This document shows, one piece after another, positions 32,356 through 35,622 of a stretch of 35,622 nt of DNA. How positions within the stretch are numbered: the first letter of the stretch is position 1; each line of letters begins with the position of its first letter. The DNA comes from Actinomycetales bacterium UBA1383 (GTDB taxonomy: Bacteria > Actinomycetota > Actinomycetes > Actinomycetales > Actinomycetaceae): contig DBQX01000014.1 in NCBI GenBank assembly GCA_002305415.1, positions 800-36,421 on the forward strand, in the 5' to 3' direction. The translations under genes and the position numbers were made by a program. Under the pieces are notes generated by a model. That model ran no database searches. It was not told the DNA's origin and saw only the letters and a program-made list of their open reading frames with translations.

Positions 32356-33872
32356 GCCCAGCTCGCGAGCGCCCGCACGGTGTCCAGGGTGTCCGCCTCG
32401 GCGGCGGTCTTGTCGTCGCGGTAGCGCAGCACGCGGGCAAACCGCAGCGCGAGACCGCCGGGGTAGCGGGAGGAGCGCTGGACGCCGTCGAAGGCGATCT
32501 CCACCACCTGCTCGGGGCGGAGGTGCACCACGTACCCGTCGCGGTGGGTTTCCAGGGCCAGGAAGCGGGCGGTCTGCCAGGCCAGCATCTCGTCGGTCAT
32601 CCCCTTGAAAGTCTTGCCCAACGCGACAAAGCCGTCGCCGTCCCGGGCGCCGAGATGGATGTTGGACAGCCACCCCTGCCGCCGCCCGCTCCCCCACTCC
32701 GCCGCCAGTACCACCAGGTCCAGGGTGTGCCGGGGCTTCACCTTCACCCAGGCGGCGCCGCGCCGGCCGGCGTCATACGGGGCGGCGAGGTCCTTGACCA
32801 CCACGCCCTCGTGGCCGCGGGCCAGCATGTGGGCGAAGAACGCGTGGACGTCGTCGGGCTGCGCGGTCACCACACGCGGCACCAGCGACTCCGGGGGCAC
32901 GGCGCTCGTCAGGGCGGCGAAGCGCTCGGCGGCGGGGGCGTCGAGGAGGTCCGCGCCGTCCAGGTGGAGCACGTCGAAGAAGTACGGCGTCAGCGGCACC
33001 GAGCCGCGCAGGGCCTCCGCATCCCGGCTCATCGTCCGTGAGCCGGTCTCCTGGAACGGGCGCGGCCGGCCTTCGGCGCCGAGCGCGAGCGCCTCGCCGT
33101 CGAGCACCGCGGAGCCCACGTCGAGGGCACGCACCACCTCAGCCACCTCCGGCACCCGCTCGGTGATGTCATCCAGCGAGCGGGTGAACACCACGACGTC
33201 GTCGCCCGCCTTGTGCGCCTGGATGCGGATGCCGTCGATCTTGCCGTCGACGGCGACCTCCCCCGGCAGGCCCGCCAGGGCGGCGGCGACGTCGGGGGCC
33301 GAGGCGGCGAGCATCGGCCGGACCGGGCGGCCGACCTCGAGGCGGAATCCGGCCAGCGCGCTCGCCCCGCCGCGGAGCGCGGCAGCGGCGATCGGCCCGG
33401 ACAGGGCGCTGAACATGGCCGCACGGCGCACGGCGGCCAGCGGCACGGCGGCGGCCTCGGCGATCGCGTCGAGGAGCAGGGAGTCGAGCGCGCCCTGGCG
33501 GAGCTCCCCGGAGATGAGGCCGCGCAGCAGGTCCTGCTCGGGCGCCGTGGCCCGGCCGAACAGGACGGCGACCGCGGCGGCGCGCGCCTCCTGCGAGCCG
33601 GGGCCGGCGAGGGTGGCCATGTGCGCGAGCGCGGCGTCCACCTCGGCGGCGGTGAGCGACGGCGTCGCCGCCGGTGCCGGTAGCGCACCCAGCGTCCGCC
33701 ACCCCACGCCGGTGCGACGCTGCCGGATCCGGCCCGAGAGGTAGGAGGCCACCACCTCCACCTCGCTCGCGTCCGCGGCGCGCAACGCCGCCGCCAGCAG
33801 CGCGCGCTTCTCGAGGCGCGAGCGCGTGGCGGCGACGGCGGTGGACGTGGCCACGAGGTCGGCGAGCAGCAT
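32346..33872 (-). CDS. ligB: ATP-dependent DNA ligase (LigB type)
   Basis: A 508-aa ligase that seals DNA nicks using ATP, in addition to the essential NAD+-dependent LigA expected elsewhere. The N-terminal helical DNA-binding domain spans about 1-175. The adenylation motif is K211-I-D-G in VDGKIDGIRIQ, followed by FTRSLDDITERVPEV, DGEALAL, PYFFDVLHLDG, GHEGVVVKDL and WVKVKP. The OB domain contains LSNIHLGARDGDGFVALGKT and ends RSSRYPGGLALRFARVLRYR. It closely follows mycobacterial LigB. The ATG at 33872 (MLLADL) matches that family start; an ATG four codons upstream (33884) is possible. Such ligases act in repair. Confidence 0.95.
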   Translation of the reverse strand: MLLADLVATSTAVAATRSRLEKRALLAAALRAADASEVEVVASYLSGRIRQRRTGVGWRTLGALPAPAATPSLTAAEVDAALAHMATLAGPGSQEARAAAVAVLFGRATAPEQDLLRGLISGELRQGALDSLLLDAIAEAAAVPLAAVRRAAMFSALSGPIAAAALRGGASALAGFRLEVGRPVRPMLAASAPDVAAALAGLPGEVAVDGKIDGIRIQAHKAGDDVVVFTRSLDDITERVPEVAEVVRALDVGSAVLDGEALALGAEGRPRPFQETGSRTMSRDAEALRGSVPLTPYFFDVLHLDGADLLDAPAAERFAALTSAVPPESLVPRVVTAQPDDVHAFFAHMLARGHEGVVVKDLAAPYDAGRRGAAWVKVKPRHTLDLVVLAAEWGSGRRQGWLSNIHLGARDGDGFVALGKTFKGMTDEMLAWQTARFLALETHRDGYVVHLRPEQVVEIAFDGVQRSSRYPGGLALRFARVLRYRDDKTAAEADTLDTVRALASWAAS

Positions 33873-33912
33873 GTGCCCGATCATGCCCGGCGTTGGTCAG
33901 TCCTGCGCGGTG

Positions 33913-33948
33913 GGAGGGGCGCCGGCCGGTCCGACATCGCGCCCCTCC
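33913..33948. promoter_or_regulatory. Inverted repeat in the divergent ligB / oadG spacer
   Basis: GGAGGGGCGC (33913-33922) and GCGCCCCTCC (33939-33948) are perfect 10-bp arms 16 bp apart. It could be an operator for the divergent genes. The spacer (33873-34060) also holds a 46-codon frame starting at GTG 33873 and ending at TGA 34011, with acidic coding-like C-terminal codons (LLEWAERDERDG), but no ribosome site, so I do not call it a gene. Confidence 0.35.
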
Positions 33949-34048
33949 TCGAGTGGGCCGAACGCGACGAGCGCGACGGGGCCGAGGCCCCACCCGCCAC
34001 GGAGGCCAGCTGATCGGCGATCCTGCCAGCGCCCCCGCGACCCGCGGG

Positions 34049-34054
34049 TAGGGT
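34049..34054 (+). promoter_or_regulatory. -10-like TAGGGT for the leaderless decarboxylase operon
   Basis: TAGGGT is followed by six bases and then GTG at 34061. GAAGG also sits 1 bp before the GTG, too close for a normal ribosome site, so leaderless initiation is preferred. Confidence 0.5.
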
Positions 34055-34060
34055 GAAGGC

Positions 34061-34261
34061 GTGATCGGCGACGGACTGGTCATCACGCTCGCCGGGATGC
34101 TGGTGGCCTTCGTGTTCCTGGGGCTGATGGCGCTCACCACCAGTGCGGTCTCGCGCGTCGTCCGGCGGTGGGAGCCGGAGGAGCACTTGCCAGCGGACCG
34201 TCCGGATGACGACGACGCCGCGCTCGCCGTCGCGATCGCCGCGGCGTGGCTGCGCGGCTGA
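34061..34261 (+). CDS. OadG-like small membrane subunit of a Na+-pumping decarboxylase
   Basis: A 66-aa protein with one N-terminal transmembrane helix (GLVITLAGMLVAFVFLGLMA), a short basic stretch, an acidic linker (ADRPDDDD) and a C-terminal AALAVAIAAAWLRG helix, the standard OadG/MmdD layout. It assembles the membrane decarboxylase and holds the carboxyltransferase subunit. Start GTG. The carboxyltransferase gene follows after 12 bp, supporting the assignment. Too short to tell oxaloacetate from methylmalonyl-CoA enzymes. Confidence 0.8.
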   Translation: MIGDGLVITLAGMLVAFVFLGLMALTTSAVSRVVRRWEPEEHLPADRPDDDDAALAVAIAAAWLRG

Positions 34262-34273
34262 CGGGAGGATGGC

Positions 34274-35622
34274 ATGTCCCTGCGGAAGGTCGACTTCATG
34301 ATCACGGCGTTCCGGGACGGCTTCCAGTCCGTCTACGGCGCCCGGGTCTTCACCGACGACTTCATCCCCGCGGTGGAGGCGGCCGCCGCGGCCGGCCTCA
34401 GCCACTTCGAGGCGGGCGGCGGCGCCCGCTTCCAGTCCACGTACTTCTACAGCAACGAGGACGCCTTCGAGATGATGGACCGCTTCCGGGCCGCCGCGGG
34501 GCCGGAGGCGAACCTGCAGACCCTCTCGCGCGGGGTCAACGTGGTGGGCCTGAGCTCGCAGAGCCGCGACATCATCCGGTTGCACGCGAAGCTGTTCGCG
34601 AAGCACGGGATCACCACGATCCGCAACTTCGATGCCCTGAACGACGTAAACAACCTCGTGGACTCCGGGCACGCCATCGTGGACGCGGGCGCACGGCACG
34701 AGGTGTGCGTGACCATGATGTCGCTGCCCGAGGGCGTGACGGGTGCCCACGACCCGGACTTCTACCTCGCCTCACTGCGCGACATCCTCGACGCTGACAT
34801 CCCCTACCACTCCGTCTGCTTCAAGGACGCCTCCGGGACGGCCACCCCTGCGGTGGTGCACGAGACCGTCAAGCGCGCGCGCCGGCTCCTTCCCACCGGA
34901 ACCCACATCGTGTTCCACTCCCACGACACCGCCGGCGTGTGCGTGGCGCAGTACCTCGCCGCCCTCGACGCCGGCGCCGACCAGATCGACCTGTCCATGG
35001 CCCCCGTCTCCGGCGGCACCTGCCAGGTGGACGTCATGGTGATGTACCACGCGCTGCGCGGCACCGAGTACACCCTCGGCATCGACCCGGCGAAGGTCTA
35101 CGAGGCGGAGGAGGTCTTCAAGGAGTGCATGAAGGACTACTTCGTGCCCCCCGAGTCCCGCGCGGTGGAGCCGCTGATCCCGCTCTCGCCCATGCCGGGC
35201 GGAGCCCTCACCGCCAACACCCAGATGCTCCGCGACAACGGCCTCATGGACCGGTACGAGGAGATCGTGAAGAACATGGGCGAGACCATCATGAAGGGCG
35301 GTTTCGGCACCTCGGTCACGCCCGTCTCCCAGTTCTACTTCCAGCAGGCCTTCAACAACACGATGTTCGGGCCGTGGCAGAAGTTCGCCGACGGCTACGG
35401 GAAGATGGTCCTCGGCTACTTCGGCCGTACGCCCGTGCCCCCGGACCCCGAGGTGGTCGAGGCCGCCCGGGTGCAGATGGGCCTCGAGCCCACCACCCGC
35501 CTGGTCGCGGACATCAACGACGAGAACCCGAAGCTCGGCATCGGGGCCGCGACGCGGATGCTCCTGGAGAACGGGATCACGGACCTGTCCGAGGAGAACA
35601 TCTTCATCGCCGCCACCTGCCT
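34274..35622 (+). CDS. Carboxyltransferase subunit (OadA / transcarboxylase 5S-like), 3' truncated by window
   Basis: At least 449 aa of a biotin-dependent carboxyltransferase (DRE-TIM metallolyase plus PYC/OADA C-terminal domain). The metal and substrate site is TAFRDGFQSVYGARV (RDGFQS where transcarboxylase 5S has RDAHQS). The putative carbamylated Lys is in VCFKDASGT and the metal ligands in FHSHDTAG (HxH). PMPGGALTANTQML and GKMVLGYFGRTP match the C-terminal domain. The ATG has GGGAGGA 4 nt upstream. It probably decarboxylates a carboxylated substrate for a Na+ pump with OadG; beta and biotin-carrier subunits should lie beyond the right edge. A transcarboxylase or pyruvate carboxylase subunit is the alternative. 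Confidence 0.88.
   Translation, partial: MSLRKVDFMITAFRDGFQSVYGARVFTDDFIPAVEAAAAAGLSHFEAGGGARFQSTYFYSNEDAFEMMDRFRAAAGPEANLQTLSRGVNVVGLSSQSRDIIRLHAKLFAKHGITTIRNFDALNDVNNLVDSGHAIVDAGARHEVCVTMMSLPEGVTGAHDPDFYLASLRDILDADIPYHSVCFKDASGTATPAVVHETVKRARRLLPTGTHIVFHSHDTAGVCVAQYLAALDAGADQIDLSMAPVSGGTCQVDVMVMYHALRGTEYTLGIDPAKVYEAEEVFKECMKDYFVPPESRAVEPLIPLSPMPGGALTANTQMLRDNGLMDRYEEIVKNMGETIMKGGFGTSVTPVSQFYFQQAFNNTMFGPWQKFADGYGKMVLGYFGRTPVPPDPEVVEAARVQMGLEPTTRLVADINDENPKLGIGAATRMLLENGITDLSEENIFIAATC

Noticed and set aside
33873..34013. 46-codon plus-strand ORF upstream of oadG
   Set aside because: Its C-terminal half looks coding, but it has no ribosome site or leaderless -10 and its 5' end abuts the ligB start. 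Kept only as a note in the spacer entry.

Overview
The window is a stretch of high-GC chromosome from an actinobacterium (Actinomycetota). The evidence is strong G/C bias at third codon positions, frequent GTG starts, repeated leaderless start geometry (a -10-like hexamer 6-7 nt before ATG/GTG), and proteins that read as close relatives of mycobacterial and propionibacterial ones (LipA, glutamine-dependent NadE, LigB, DUF4395 plus thioredoxin). The Na+-pump decarboxylase genes at the right edge hint at a facultatively anaerobic lineage such as the Propionibacteriales; the genus cannot be fixed from the sequence. I see no rRNA, tRNA, CRISPR array, transposase, integrase or phage structural gene, so this looks like ordinary chromosomal backbone with some accessory genes.

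Layout. 1-1.5 kb: lipoyl synthase lipA (5' end outside the window) and a convergent gene of unknown function. 1.7-6.2 kb: carbohydrate use, with a secreted GH3 glycosidase followed by tandem hairpins, then a small leaderless membrane protein translationally coupled to a GH13 alpha-amylase lipoprotein. 6.2-11.8 kb, minus strand: a NifX/NifB-type cofactor protein, a short-chain dehydrogenase, a YhhN-family membrane protein, the mismatch uracil/thymine glycosylase mug, DUF2804, a CPBP-type membrane protein with a degenerate active site, and a LuxR-type regulator. 12.0-15.2 kb: a flavin oxidase, an isochorismatase-fold hydrolase, ammonia-type nadE and a very small gene below a DosR-like palindrome. 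15.3-17.6 kb, minus strand: an unstudied three-gene set (double zinc ribbon, coiled coil, possible nucleotidyltransferase).

17.8-28.4 kb, plus strand: a complete branched-chain amino acid ABC importer (livKHMGF) with a perfect hairpin between livK and livH, continuing into a CBS-ACT sensor protein and a DUF808 membrane protein. A CDF metal exporter, a Gdx/SugE exporter and two co-translated MutS-type ATPases follow. 28.4-34 kb, minus strand: a double-ACT protein, a second, glutamine-dependent NAD synthetase, a thioredoxin-DUF4395 pair preceded by a leaderless Cys-containing short ORF, and the ATP-dependent DNA ligase ligB. The window ends in a sodium-pumping decarboxylase operon (oadG-like, then an oadA/5S-like gene cut by the edge).

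The most distinctive signals are: (1) the pair of MutS-like ATPases with altered Walker A and B motifs; (2) the leaderless short ORF upstream of DUF4395-thioredoxin, whose -35 region is covered by a GGGAC-N4-GTCCC palindrome that recurs near two other loci; (3) 18-bp tandem repeats that carry the stop codons of lipA and ligB; (4) the hairpin dividing the liv operon; (5) two different NAD synthetases in one window.
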